Shown in pieces: positions 24,401 through 35,529 of a stretch of DNA of 64,000 nt; position 1 is the stretch's first letter; every line of letters begins with the position of its first letter. The notes under the pieces were generated by a model that was given only the letters and a program-made list of their open reading frames with translations, searched no databases and was not told the DNA's origin. This stretch comes from Dipteronia dyeriana (taxonomy: Eukaryota; Streptophyta; Magnoliopsida; Sapindales; Sapindaceae): positions 79,822,154-79,886,153 of the forward strand of contig CM065298.1 of NCBI GenBank assembly GCA_032871835.1, in the 5' to 3' direction. The translations under genes and the position numbers were made by a program.

Positions 24401-26340
24401 GACCTTCATTAACCCGGGGGATCTACCTTGCATGGTTCTTTACAGAGTTGTTAGAGGTGGCAGCTAGGGTGGGTCCTTCATTGATAGTATGTATAACTTG
24501 GATATGCTGCATGAAATCTTTTTGTTCCTCCTTTCTTTTCTCAGCATGGTAGCGAATCTCCGCTTGTACCTATGTCCCAGTCTAGATAATATCCCTAACT
24601 TGTTATAGGACCTCTACCAAACAACCTCCCCTTATTAGAGCCTCAATCTGGTTGTGCAAGCTATGACACTCTGATTTATTGTGCCCTACATCTTTATGGA
24701 AGTCGTAATACTTGTATCGATTCCTTCTGTCCGCCGAAGCTTTCATGGGTGTCGACTCCTAGAGTAGCCCCTTGTCCCGGATGGTGAGGTAGATCATCTC
24801 ACGGATTGTATTTAAGGCGTTATAGTGATCGTACCCTCTTTCATCTCACGTTACAGAGGTGACAGTCCTTAGAGGAGGTAAAGCTCGTGGAGAGGTTCAC
24901 CTTGCAATATACCTCTCTTATTGAAGTTGGGGAGTAGGGACGCGGTACATCGATTTGTTGGGATGCTTGTTCCGTGTTTTTTAAGCCGGCGTGGGTCCAG
25001 ACGCCTCCCTCTTCTGGTGCTTTGCCGCTCTCGCATCATCATGCTTCATCTTAACCTTTAGTTGTTCATCAATATTGACCTGCTCGAGAGCTAGATCATA
25101 GGCTTCCTGGTATGTCTCATGAGGATGCTTGGCGAAAGATCGAAAAAACTTACCCGCCCACAGGTTTTGACAGAAGTTGGCAAGGGTTTTCTTCCCAGCA
25201 AAGACCATAATCTAGATGAATTCCTTATGAAAATGCTCCACATAAGATTGGAAAGTTTCTCCTCGCTCCTGGATCACTTATTGAAGGTGTATGGGATCTT
25301 TCAAGTACGGTTTGACACCCTGGAACTGCAAGTAAAAATCGGTTGATAGATTTGTGAAAGAATCTAAGCTCCCAGCAGGAAGCTTTCTGAACCAAGTCTT
25401 TTCATAATCGGTCAAAGTGGTAGGGAACATCCTGCACACAGCAGCCCTAGTAGTATTTCTAGACTTTCATTTACTGGATGAAGCTCTCAAGATGACTCAA
25501 AGGGTCTTCTGTGCCAAAGAACTTGTCTACCGGCATCTTGAATTATGGTGGGAGCTCGACTTCCCTGATCCTTCTAGTGCATCGGGCATTAATTTCACTC
25601 AAAGGATCCTTCTTGGCTTCCTTGTGTTTTCCCTTCTTTATTTGTTGGATCTCTTTCTGTAACTTAGCCATTTGATCGCTCAAACGATTACTCTCATGCT
25701 TCTTAGAATCAACCTCGGAACCCTCACTATCAGATCCCTTACTATCAGATCCCTCAGAAGTACTAGATACTTCAGCCATTTCCTCTTCACGAGGGGGATT
25801 TTCTAAAGGCTTTACTAGATAGCTTCTTCTCTGGCCTGGGTTTCCCTCTTGGAGGTTACCGGGTGAGGAGGATCACATTGCCCCGCGGTAAGGCATCTGT
25901 TACAGATTTGACCCGCAAGGATTGGTGGCACGATGGCCTATAAGAAACTGAGGGTATGGGCCCTAGCCTATCTCGGATCGAGGGTTGAGGTCCCACCCGA
26001 TTGTAGGTTGGTTCTGGTGGGGGAGGTCCCAACCGATCAAAAGCGGGCTGCCTGGCTCTTGGCATACTCGTTTCTCTTTGGGTATTGGGATTCGTCGGCT
26101 GGGTTGTAATGCCCCCAGCCAGCAAGCAAGCAAGCAAAGTGAGATGTTTTCTACGAAGGCTACTGACTGTTGATCAAGCACGGCTCGACTTATCACTAAG
26201 GGGCTAAAAGCCCGCGTAGCGGTTGATTGGACCGGTGTCTAGCTATGGTGCCTAAATTTCATACCCTTCCTTGGAGCCTTTCATGTTAAAGCAGCAGATT
26301 GTTGTCCCGAAACCTTGGGTTCTCCCTGGGAGGAGGAAAG
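24401..26340 (-). pseudogene. Gypsy gag, broken
   Basis: The N-terminus (25856-26196) is rich in proline with repeated RLGPPPP/DRLGP phrases. The centre (25543-25779) is a highly charged, Ser/Glu/Lys-rich, probably coiled-coil segment (SEGSDSKGSDSEGSEVDSKK; LSDQMAKLQKEIQQIKKGK) leading to DPLSEINARCTRRIREVELP. The capsid-like part follows at 24981-25208 (LANFCQNLWAGKFFRSFAKH; YQEAYDLALEQVNIDEQL). This order is typical of the long gag of Tat-group plant Gypsy elements. A zinc-knuckle-like remnant lies near 24640-24710. Several stops and shifts are present. Confidence 0.8.
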
Positions 26341-26395
26341 CCTCATGGTTCCAAAAAAACAGCAAACACATAAATTTTATGTAAATTGGGTATGG

Positions 26396-26421
26396 GTGTT
26401 CCCATAAACAGTTCTAAAAAG
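26396..26421 (-). other. Primer-binding site/leader junction
   Basis: Read on the minus strand right after the LTR it gives CACTTTTTAGAACTGTTTAT then GGGAAC. It is the counterpart of TTTTGGCGTCGTCTGTGGGA at 6563-6582. The similarity among four LTR junctions in this window supports a primer-binding site, though I cannot match it to a tRNA here. Confidence 0.45.
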
Positions 26422-27613
26422 TGTTAATTAAAAATTTGCTCGGGGTGAGGAATTTCAGTTAGCACCCTCGAGACCACCACCTCTGAGGTCGCGGTCGGGG
26501 GTGGTACCTTAGGTACCAGGTTTAAGCGTGTGACAATGAAAAGGGAATATAAGATATATAGAGGAGATTCAACTGCTTTATTAATGAAACTGAATCAAGA
26601 GTGATTTGCAAGGGTCACTCAAAAACTCTCACAATCTCTTGGGTACAATGAGGGTGGCAGCTTCATGCCGGTCGAAAAGTAGATAAGAAACGAATGCCAT
26701 ATTCTTCTTAGCAAATTTAGGTGATAAGGGGGAATTGTTCTTTTTTATTCCTGCCCTCTTTCTCTATCTTCGTGCATGCCTAGGCGTATTTATATACTGT
26801 CCAGTTAGGTTAGACTCGTTATTCTCCCACCATGAATCTCTGAATCAAATCCATCCTTATCGGACGGGATATTTTTTTTAAATGTCATTGACTTTTGGTT
26901 TGATATCGGATCCGAGAATATCTTAGAGGAAGATAAGTCTGTTTCCTCTTTGGACTCAATCACTTGCCCCACACTCGCGTAGCACTTTAATGCACATTAG
27001 AGAGTGAATACGATCATGTACGCTGCCCTGGAGAGATGCATCATGGAGTTCATCAAATATGGCATTCGATGTATTGAATGGCAAGGAACATCTATGTTCC
27101 AATCTTGGTACCAAGAGCTTGATCTGACCACTTCAGGTCCCTTCCGGAGCTTGGGATGACTGTATTTGCGTTCTTCAGTGGTGATAAAGCTTTACGAGCT
27201 TCCTCCTGCTTGCTTGGATAGATTCGATTCATCCCTTGGTGAAATGGAGTAATACTGTAAGATGAACTCGATGCCCTAAGGGTCACTTTGTAAAAGTGGA
27301 GAGGGTAGTGTGCTTTTGGTGAGGTCGAGAGATGTTTCGACCTCATAGAGCTTAAGTCCTCCTCTGTCAACCTTGCTCTGGGCTTGTGTTTCGACGTAAG
27401 GAACTTGATTCACTAACAACAGCCTTTTTCTGATGACTCTGAATACTTGCAAGGTGTTCCAAGGGTATGGGCAACATCACCTTACATCTATGGGGTCGGA
27501 TAGTAGCTCGGCCCCGGGAACCCTGGTACATTGCTGTATAAGCTGGGATTTAGACCCCTGCTTGGAAGATGGAAAATTTTCCTTTGGTCCCTAGCCAAAT
27601 TTGCCTAATAACA
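26422..27613 (-). repeat. 5' LTR of the 20664-27613 Gypsy element
   Basis: The plus strand reads tgttaattaaaaatttgctc at the left tip and ccaaatttgcctaataaca at the right tip, so the minus-strand LTR is TGTTA...TTAACA, 1192 bp. A minus-strand TATA box (complement of gtatttatatac, 26785-26796) marks the probable retroelement promoter. No second copy flanks the element on the left. Confidence 0.8.
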
Positions 27614-29694
27614 GATGGTAAACGGGTCCTTCAACTCTGGCACTCTCCATCCTCAAAAACTGTAATTGTGCGAACTGCTTCGCCAATACGGCAGGATAGG
27701 CTAACATTGCATAACACTTACATGCGGCCTGTTGGTCTCCACGTACTTCTCCTACCTCGTTCCCAACTGAAAACTACAGAACGTTACAGTAGATGGATAG
27801 AACCCCCCTGAGCGCTGATAGGAATGACCTTCCCAAATGGCGTTGTAGGCCAACGGGGTGTCAACCACAACAAAGTCCGTCATGACGTTCTGCTATTGGC
27901 GAGCAGTGCCGATAACTTGTGGCAGAATCTTGACCCTACTGGTAAGATGGAGTCCCCTGTGAAGCCATACAAATGGGTGGTACAACTATTGTAGCACAAT
28001 TGTTTCAAGTTGAGCTTCTCCAGGGTGTTTTTAAACGCGATGTCCATGCTACTACATGTGTTGATCATCATATGATGAACCAGATAATGAGTGATTTGTA
28101 CCATGACCACCATGGGATCATCATACAGCTTAATGGTGAAAACCAGTTGTGCTGACTTGGAGGTGATTACCATACCCTGACAAATTTTGAATATACCATG
28201 CTCATTTTCGATCCTGGGAATCTCTCTTGTGTGGTTCTTTATGGAATTGTCAGAGGTTTTGGCCAGGGTAGGGTCTCCACTGATAGTATGTATGAGCTAG
28301 ATCTGTTGCATCAAGTCTTTCTTTCCTCCATTTATCTTCTTAGCGTGGTCCTAGATTTCTGCATGTACTTCTTCCAGTCTGAATATTAACCCTAACTTGT
28401 TGCAGGAAATCTACAAAGCAACCCCTTCTTACTAGAGCTTCAATCTGGTTACACAAGTCGTATCACTCTAATGTGTTATGCCCAATATCCTCGTGGAAAT
28501 CACAATACTTGTACTGGTTCATTGCATCTGCTGGTGCTTTTATTGGAGCTGGCTTTCTAAGCAAACTCTTATCTCGGATAGCTAGGTAGATTGTCTCACG
28601 AGAAACGTTTAGAGGGGTACACTGTTTGTATCCTCTCACTTTTTAAGTCATAGGGGTGACCACTCTTGGGAATAGTGAAGCTCGATGAGGGGTTTGCCTA
28701 ACCAGATACCGGTTCCGATGAGGTTGGAGAGGTGGTGAGTTATATGCAGACCAGTTGGGCGATCGTTTCTGGGCTTTCTGGATCAGTGCAGGTTTGGGCG
28801 CCTCTTTCTTTTGATGCTTAGCAGCCCTCATGTCATTGTGCTCGATTTAAAATCTAATTTGTTCGTCTATCCCGACCTACATGAGGGCCATTTCATAGGC
28901 TTCTTGATAGGTCTCTAGAGGGCGCTTGGTGAATGACCGGAACGGCCTGTTTACCCACAGGTTCCTACGAAAGTTAGCCAATGTCTCTTTCTCAACGAAG
29001 ACTCCGACATTTTAAACTTTGTGGGGAGCTCTGCTTCCCTGATCCTTCGGGAGAAAGGGGCATTCATCTTGCCCAGAGGGTCCTTCTAGTCCTCCTTATG
29101 CTTGCCTTTTCTTAGCTCTTAGATCTCTTTTTACATGTGAGCTATCTGATCTCGCATGTTTCTGTTCCTGACATTCTTAGACTCTACCTTGGAGCTCTCG
29201 TTGTCTGATCTCTTAGATGACATAGGATCTCCACCTCGGTTGTCCTCTTGAGGGGGGTTTCCAAGGTTACTTCTCCTGTTGCCCCCTATATTAGCCCGGG
29301 GCACTACTCTGGTATCCGTTGGTTGTGCTAGGTGGCAGGGCCTCATTGGTGGTACATTGATGGATGGCATCACCTACCAAGGGTGGTTACTGGTCTGTCC
29401 TTATGGATCTAGTGGTATAGGCCCTAACTGATCCCAGAATGAGGGTGGGGACCCAAACCTGTCACGGACTAGTGTTGGTGGTGCTAGCCCTAATTGGTAT
29501 AAAATGGTCGTCCTAGTCCCCAGCTGGTTAGGACCCTCGCGGGTGCTAGGTTCTATCGGTTGAGGGGTGATTCCTGAAGCCTCAAGATGCCTCTGTGAAG
29601 ATCGAAGTTTCAGGGCGTGACTGTATCTATAAAATAAACTCAACCATGTGATTTTAAAAATGTGTGGATTGTCCTCATAAACGGTGCTAAAAAA
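27614..29694 (-). pseudogene. Gypsy gag-protease fragment (second element)
   Basis: Protease is at 27880-28173 (YDDPMVVMVQITHYLV, then NTCSSMDIAFKNTLEKLNLK). The D-T-G motif is degraded to N-T-C. The gag proline-rich N-terminus is at 29401-29643 and the charged region at 29131-29373. At about 29000-29020, gag jumps from the zinc-finger-proximal part directly to the 'RIREVELP'-equivalent part, so the capsid core present in the other two elements (about 340 bp) is deleted. On the left the coding sequence stops where the neighbouring LTR begins (27613). Confidence 0.8.
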
Positions 29695-30919
29695 TGTTAA
29701 CTAAAAAGTCTGTCAATGTGAGGAATATCAATTAACACCCTCAAAACCACAACCTCAGAGGTTGCGGTCGGGATAAGTACCCACGGTACCAAGGTTTTGT
29801 GTAAAGAATGAGGTGAGACGATAACAAAACACTAAAGGGGATATATGATGGAAATGGAACTGTTTTATTGTCTAATTCTTGTTGATTACAAAGGGTGTAA
29901 ATCGCTCAATTTTCTCTTCCTTTTTCTGAATGGACTAGGGGTGGCAACCTTGTGCCTGTCGATAAGTGGAAAAAATATCTCGTTGGTGGCCATGTTCTAT
30001 TGATAGAATTTAGGCGACAATGAAGATTTGATCACTGATGGTGAATTTCCGGTCATCCTTTTTTTTTCTTCATGTGTGTCAAGACGTATTTATGTTGTTG
30101 ATTTTTTGTTTAGCTTGATTTTCTCCCGTCTTCGATAATTGAAACAAATCTCCTCTTATTAGGTGGGATGTTGCTTATTAAATGTTGTTAACTTTAGCTG
30201 ATTAACAGATTCGAAGATATCTTGGTAGGAGACAAATTTGTTTCATCTCTGGTTTCAATGACTTGTCCTGCACGCATGTAACGGTTTAATACACGTTGGA
30301 GTGTAGTTTTGATCCTGTATGATGCCCTGGAAAGGTGCCTTATAGAGGTTATTGAATTATAGCGCTTGCTACTTTGATTGGAGTAGTATATTTCAGTACC
30401 GGTATTATTACAGGGAGCTTGATCCGACCACTCTGGACCTCATTTGGAGCTTGACCTAATTGTGTTGGTGCTTTTCGGTGATGGCGAGGCTTTACGAGCT
30501 TCTTTCGTTTATGCTTGGATAGCTTGAGATTATACCTCGATAAAGCGGGAAAGCATTGCAAGACAAGTTCGAAACCCTAAAGGTCTCTTGATGATGGTAG
30601 AAATGGTCGCATGCTCTAAGGGAGGTCGCGAGATACCTTAACCTCAGGGAACCCAGGTCTTCCCACGTCGACCTAGCTTCCGGCTTCTATCCTGGTATTT
30701 GGGGCTTGACATGGTCTGTCGAGCTTTAGTTGGTGAGCCTTGATGCGTGCAAAATCCTCAGATGGTATGGGCGACCTCACCTTGCTTCTGTACGATCGTG
30801 TGGTAGCTCCACCTCGGGGACCATGATACCTCGTTACATAAGCCCGAATTTGGACCCTTGCATGAAAGTTGGGAAGTGGAAAATTTTCCTTTGGTCCTAG
30901 CCAAATTTGGCTATTAACA
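29695..30919 (-). repeat. 5' LTR of the second minus-strand Gypsy element
   Basis: Tips are tgttaactaaaaagtctgtc (left) and ccaaatttggctattaaca (right), 1225 bp. It shares the LTR body with 10036-11289, 26422-27613 and 33927-35170. Its right tip interrupts an antisense-type gene at 30920, so this element inserted into another Gypsy element of opposite orientation. Confidence 0.85.
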
Positions 30920-31638
30920 GGAACCATAAAGTTCAAACTATTCTTGGCCCAGAGGTAAAATTGCCCTCCTAGAGGAGGGGAGTTAGCAGTAGCCTGAAAA
31001 AGGAAGCCCGATTTGTCTAGCCTCAGTTTTTTATCAACATCATCTTTCTCACATTGCTCCTTCCAAAACACGAGAAAGCCTACTAAATGCCTCCAGAACC
31101 TAGGCATCAGTTGGAGAGGGGCGAATTGCAGGGCATGTAGAGCCCTTCAAAGAAAGGGATAGAGGGGCAATCTAACCCCGCACTCGAAAAAGGTAGTATG
31201 GATAGGCAGCACACCAAGAGGAGGACTATACATATCGTATATCCTGTAGGGGACAACGATGGGATGCTGTAAGGAATCCTAAACCTTTCCCTTAAACGAT
31301 TGATTTATTCGATTGTAGCAGTGGAGTCGGGTATGTTGAAGTTGAATGGGAGAGTGAGCACCCCCTCCCGTCGAGGCAATGGCAACCATGGCCTAACCAC
31401 CTACCTCATCGTCACCAGAATCGATGCCTGAGTTCCCCTAAACTATGTCCACCGGGATATCAAGCCTTTTTGAGAGGCCGATCCCGATGGTAACATTTCG
31501 ATCGAAACGATGATACAAATTCAGAGAAGGGACGTTGCTCTCCCCACTGACTTTTTCTCGAGCTCATTTTATTCTAGTGAGGCTCAGGGAATCGCCCTCC
31601 ACCAATCTCTCGACACTGCCGCGGTTGAAGGTCAACAT
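30920..31638 (-). pseudogene. Antisense accessory gene fragment of an oppositely oriented Gypsy element
   Basis: Read on the minus strand from an ATG at 31638 this follows the accessory gene at 35530 segment by segment: a short acidic N-terminus (…VEGDSLSLTR), a 'VTIGIGL' block, '…PLGVLPIHTTFF' and 'MPRFWRHLVGFLVFWKEQCE', against 'HTGVLPIHLAAF' and 'TPGFWRYLIGFLVLWRE' there. It is cut off at 30920 by the LTR of the next element, and a chimaeric 144-codon frame continues into that LTR. At least four stops or shifts are present. The domain resembles the Pfam 'putative gypsy type transposon' family. Because it reads minus, its host element's pol should have been on the plus strand. Confidence 0.65.
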
Positions 31639-31761
31639 GGTAATAGTATAATGTAAGCTTGAGAACTAGGGAAGAAGACTAAAACCGAGGGCTACGGCTC
31701 TTTGTGAAATTTGAAAGAAAGGATTTTCTAAAGCGTAAGAAAAGTAAAGAGATGGCCAGGC

Positions 31762-31768
31762 TTATATA
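31762..31768 (-). promoter_or_regulatory. TATA box of the antisense accessory gene
   Basis: Minus-strand TATATAA (complement of ttatata) lies about 125 bp before the ATG at 31638. The accessory genes at 35530 and 49159 have TATA-like boxes at nearly the same distance. Confidence 0.55.
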
Positions 31769-32445
31769 GAAGAGATATATTGGCGATCAGTGGTGATAGC
31801 ATGGTTGAGAATACGAGATTTTCACCTTGATACCCGTATGCCGCCAAAAACGTCACATTTTTCAAATGGGAAACCCCCTGGCTTGACATGTGGCCGCTAC
31901 ATTTAAAGAGAAGATTCATTTCCAGATTCTTGTAACCTATTAGAAAACAAAAAATTTCCCAAGCGTAACAGGAAATCTGACTCCAACCAAGACATCACCG
32001 GTGTTCAAGTCAGAGAGCACTTCTGTTAACAGCCTTTTTTTGCAAGGTGTCATAGGGAAAATTTCCACTTGGTTAGAGCCTGGTAGACAGCACCTCCAAG
32101 CACTAGGTAGGCCTCAGATGCGGTGGTCTATCTCGTAGTACCAGTTCCAACATGACTTAGGGATCTCGACATCGTTGTAAGAGCATGACAAAGTTCCTAC
32201 ACCCCCACGGACCCCCCAATTGGTATTTAAGCACAACGATTACGATCTGCACTCCTATCAATGTATATATTCTACCATTCTAGTGGGGAGGAAGATGCCC
32301 ACAAGGCTCCTAAGAGATCATAAAGCTCCAGCAAGATCAACCAAGCACGTTACCACCGGAATGGAACCCCGAGGTATCCCACCATCTCTTTCAATCAAGC
32401 TCCACCTCACCAGGATCATACCTTGGGGTGCTTCATCAACAGACT
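31769..32445. other. Spacer between accessory gene and LTR fragment
   Basis: I see no gene here. It should correspond to the upstream region of the accessory gene and the stretch next to the 3' LTR, but no clear polypurine tract is recognisable before 32446. A stray 'tctgttaacagcc' at 32021 looks like an LTR tip, without other support. Confidence 0.4.
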
Positions 32446-32653
32446 TGTTAATAGCCAAATTTGGCTAAAACCAAAGGGAAATTTTCCACCCCCCAGCCTT
32501 CATGCAAGGGTCCAAATATGCTCTTAAGTAACAAAATATCAAGCTTCCCGAGATCGAGCTGCCATGCAATCCTGCAAGAGCAAGGCGAGGTAACCCATAC
32601 CATCTGAACATCATACACACATCCAGGTTCACCTATTAAAGCCCGACTCAACC
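32446..32653 (+). mobile_element. Gypsy LTR fragment, plus orientation
   Basis: It begins TGTTAATAGCCAAATTTGGC, exactly the first bases of the minus-strand LTRs when those are read in their own direction. It continues with the same block (ttcatgcaagggtccaaat, 'gaggtaacccataccatctg', 'aaagcccgac'). After about 208 bp it is cut by Copia DNA. It is the 3' LTR start of the plus-oriented element that carried the accessory gene at 31638. Confidence 0.75.
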
Positions 32654-32655
32654 CC

Positions 32656-33926
32656 GTAAGAATTGTTTCTACCTCATACATATCCAGATGTACGAACAAT
32701 TCTTTTTTTATCATGTCTTTTGACCTTATGATTATTTACTTTTGACAATTATAATAATTAAAGTATAAATGCTATAAGATTTGTTAAACTAAAAATCACT
32801 TTTATTAATATGAATAGATTGTCAAATGCATTATTACACTCTTGTTATCGAGCATAATCCCAACAATCTCCAACTTGCTCTATAGCAAATGTGTCATATC
32901 TTTTATCCCCATATTCTCCAAGTGCCCATCAAAACTCTTTTGTGGAAGAGTCTTTGTGAACTGATCCGCTAGATTTTCTACTGACACAATCTTGTTTATC
33001 GCCACGTCTCCCCTATGCACAATTTACCTTAAAAGGTGATACTTTCTTTCATTGTGTTTCCCTCTCTTATGACTTATTGGTTCACTCAAATTAGTCATTG
33101 CTCCACCAATGTCACAATAGATAGTGATCTGCTTATTACATCAGGAACCACTTCCAAGTCAATCAAGAATTGGTGGAGCCAGACAGCCTCTTTACTAGCC
33201 TTGCATGCGGCAATATACTCAACTTCCATGGTGGAGTCAACAATACATGATTGCTTAATACTCCTCCGTATGATTGCCCCTCCTCTAAGTGTAAACACAG
33301 ATCCTGATGTTGATCTTTGGAGTCAGAATCTGATTGGAAATCAAAATCTGTATACCCAATGGGAATTAAATCCCCGCCGGAGTATACAAGCATGTAATAT
33401 CTCGTTCTCTTGAGATATTTAAAAATATGCTTGACTGTCGTCCAGTGATCTGGACAAGGTTTCGATTGAAACATGCTAATTATGCCAACAGCAAAACAAA
33501 TATCTGGTCTAGTGCAAAGCATTGCACATATGAGACTTCTAACTGTCAAGGCATAGGGAACCTTACTCATGAATTGCTCTTCATGCTCATTCTTAGGAAC
33601 TTATTCTATAGAAAGTTTGATTCCATGTATGAAAAGTAACATACCTTTCTTGGAATCTTGCATGGAAAACCTAGACAAGAGTATATATATGTATGAAGCT
33701 TAGGATAAGGCAATCGTTATATTCTTTCTATCCCTTATGACTTGGATACCAAGAATATAACTCGTTTCTCCTAATTCCTTCATATCAAATTGTTTTGCTA
33801 ACAATTATTTTACTGATGTCAATACACCTACATCGTTTACACTGAGTATTATTTCATCAACGTAAAGAACTAGGAAAACCAACTTGTCACCTTTAATCCT
33901 TTTGTATACACAGGGTTCATCAAGGT
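32656..33926 (-). mobile_element. 3' fragment of a Copia element (minus)
   Basis: On the minus strand the order is reverse transcriptase end, RNase H, a polypurine tract (GCAAGTTGGAGAT, about 32866-32878), then the first about 210 bp of an LTR (TGTTGGGATTATGCTCG from 32865). The pol part reads LVLYVDEIILSVNDVG, so the catalytic YVDD has become YVDE. SKVPYALTVRSLICAMLCTR, then RGGAIIRRSIKQSCIVDSTM and EVEYIAACKASKEAVWLHQF follow, with a frameshift near 33290. The fragment is cut on the right by the Gypsy LTR at 33927 and on the left inside its own LTR. Confidence 0.85.
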
Positions 33927-35170
33927 TATTAACGGGAAATTTGCTCAAGATGAGAAATTTCAACTAACACCCTCGAGACCACTACCAGGGAGGAGGTGGC
34001 CGGGGTCGACACCTTTGATACTTGGCTTGCTTAGATTGAAACGAATGTTTAAATGACCCTAGCAAATGAGAGCTTTATTATAGAACACTTGTGATACACA
34101 GGAATCTCTCATATACACTAATATTCTATCTAGTACATAGGAGAGTGGTAACTCCGTGCTAGTCGAATAGTGGATACCACGACGACCGTGTTCTGATCAC
34201 AGAATTTAGGCACGACTTAATTCTCTTTTTCTTCTCTTTTTTTCTTCTTTTCGCTTTTTTATCTCTTCCCCCTTCTTTTTTCTGTCTCTCCCCTCGTAGG
34301 AATGTTTAGGCATATTTATATACGGTCAAATCACTTTGAACGGATGTATCTCCCGCATACATTCTCTGAACCTACTCCCTCCTTATCGAGCAGGATCCTT
34401 TATTTGAAAGTCGCTGACTTCGAGTAAATAACAGATTTGTCGTTGGTGGAGATAAGTTTGTTTCCTCTTTGGAAACAAACTCTTGTCTTACACGTATGCA
34501 GAATTAATGTTGGTTATTACATATACATGATCATGTGTGCACTCACGGCATGATTCTTCATGGAGGTCACCAAGTTAGCAGCTTGTTGTCTCCTAGAGCG
34601 AGGTAGATCCATGCTTTGGTTCTGTTCTCAGAAGCTTGGGATGAAGTTTCCTCGACCCTTTGGAGCTTGAGGCATTTCTGTAGACATTTCTGGGAGGTCA
34701 CATGGATCTGATCCACTTAGAAGCCCTCTTTCTTCTCGTATTATGAAGGGGGCAGCGGGTTCCTAGAGAGGTTGGTGAGCTTCAAGTTTAGGCTACGAGT
34801 TAAGTTTGACCTCTGGGAGCATTAACCTGGAGGGAGCTTGCTTTGCTTGTCGGGCTTCACTTCGAGTGCTTCTTGAGCTCGACGATCCTCCCTTACTTCC
34901 TTGGGGCGGTTTTAGAGCTCGGTCCTAGAAACTGAGGTTCCTGGGTAGGTGGCCTCGAGAAGCCAGGACTCTAATGTTCGTATGGAGGCTCGACCTGGAT
35001 GTGCCTAACTTCATCCCTGGTAGTTCCGAAGCCCAGCGATCTATCCTTACTTCTACGGGGTAATTTTATGGTCTGTCTGGGGTCTCATGAATGTTGAATT
35101 TTTGCTTTGACTAGAGCTAGGAGAGTGGAAAATTTCTCTTTGACCCCCTAGCCAAATTTTACTATTAACA
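33927..35170 (-). repeat. 3' LTR of the 33927-45640 Gypsy element
   Basis: On the minus strand it starts TGTTAATAGTAAAATTTGGC at 35170 and ends near 33927 (complement of tattaacgggaaatttgctc). About 555 bp of it is repeated in the same orientation at 45083-45640 with few differences. A minus-strand TATA box (complement of catatttatatac, 34312-34324) lies in the LTR. The plus strand around 34205-34290 is a pyrimidine-rich (T/C) stretch. Confidence 0.9.
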
Positions 35171-35175
35171 GAAGT

Positions 35176-35195
35176 CCCCCCCCCCCCCCCCCCCG
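35176..35195 (-). other. Polypurine tract with G20 run
   Basis: Directly inside the 3' LTR the plus strand has 20 consecutive C, i.e. a minus-strand run of 20 G followed by ACTTC and the LTR start TGTTAA. The position fits the second-strand primer site of the element. Confidence 0.75.
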
Positions 35196-35395
35196 ACTTG
35201 AACACTGGAGGTAGGTTGGGGTTGGAGTCAGATTCACTACTTAATTAGGAAATTTTCCGTTACAAGGCAATTACTGGGCATCTTTGAGTGAAATCTTCTC
35301 AGTAATTGTTCAGGTGACGTGTCGTGGGCGGGCTGGTCCGAGATTTGAGGCGATCCTACTGAAGATCTTGTTGATGCCAACGACTATTCCACCTC

Positions 35396-35402
35396 TATTT
35401 AA
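35396..35402 (+). promoter_or_regulatory. TATA-like box of the antisense accessory gene
   Basis: TATTTAA lies about 130 bp upstream of the ATG at 35530, on the strand opposite to gag-pol. The downstream leader is pyrimidine-rich (cttcacgctttctttcaatt). The equivalent genes at 31638 and 49159 have boxes at a similar distance. Confidence 0.55.
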
Positions 35403-35529
35403 TCCAGGCCTCATCATCCATTTCTTCACGCTTTCTTTCAATTTCAAATTTTCAGACTTCCTCTCCCTTACTGTTTTCTCCGACCACATCTTTATCTTTC
35501 ACCCATCTTCAAGCTTTTTACATCCAACA

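Larger units (their letters stand above)
20664..27613 (-). mobile_element. Ty3/Gypsy element (minus), 3' end missing
   Basis: The 5' LTR lies on the right (26422-27613) and gag, protease, reverse transcriptase, RNase H and integrase follow leftwards. The integrase C-terminus runs into the Copia remnant at 20663. The pol end, antisense gene and 3' LTR are not seen next to it. The right LTR tip interrupts the protease/gag region of the next element, so this element inserted into that one. Confidence 0.85.

Noticed and set aside
33036..33413. Plus frame of 125 codons
   Set aside because: It is the shadow of the Copia RNase H on the minus strand.
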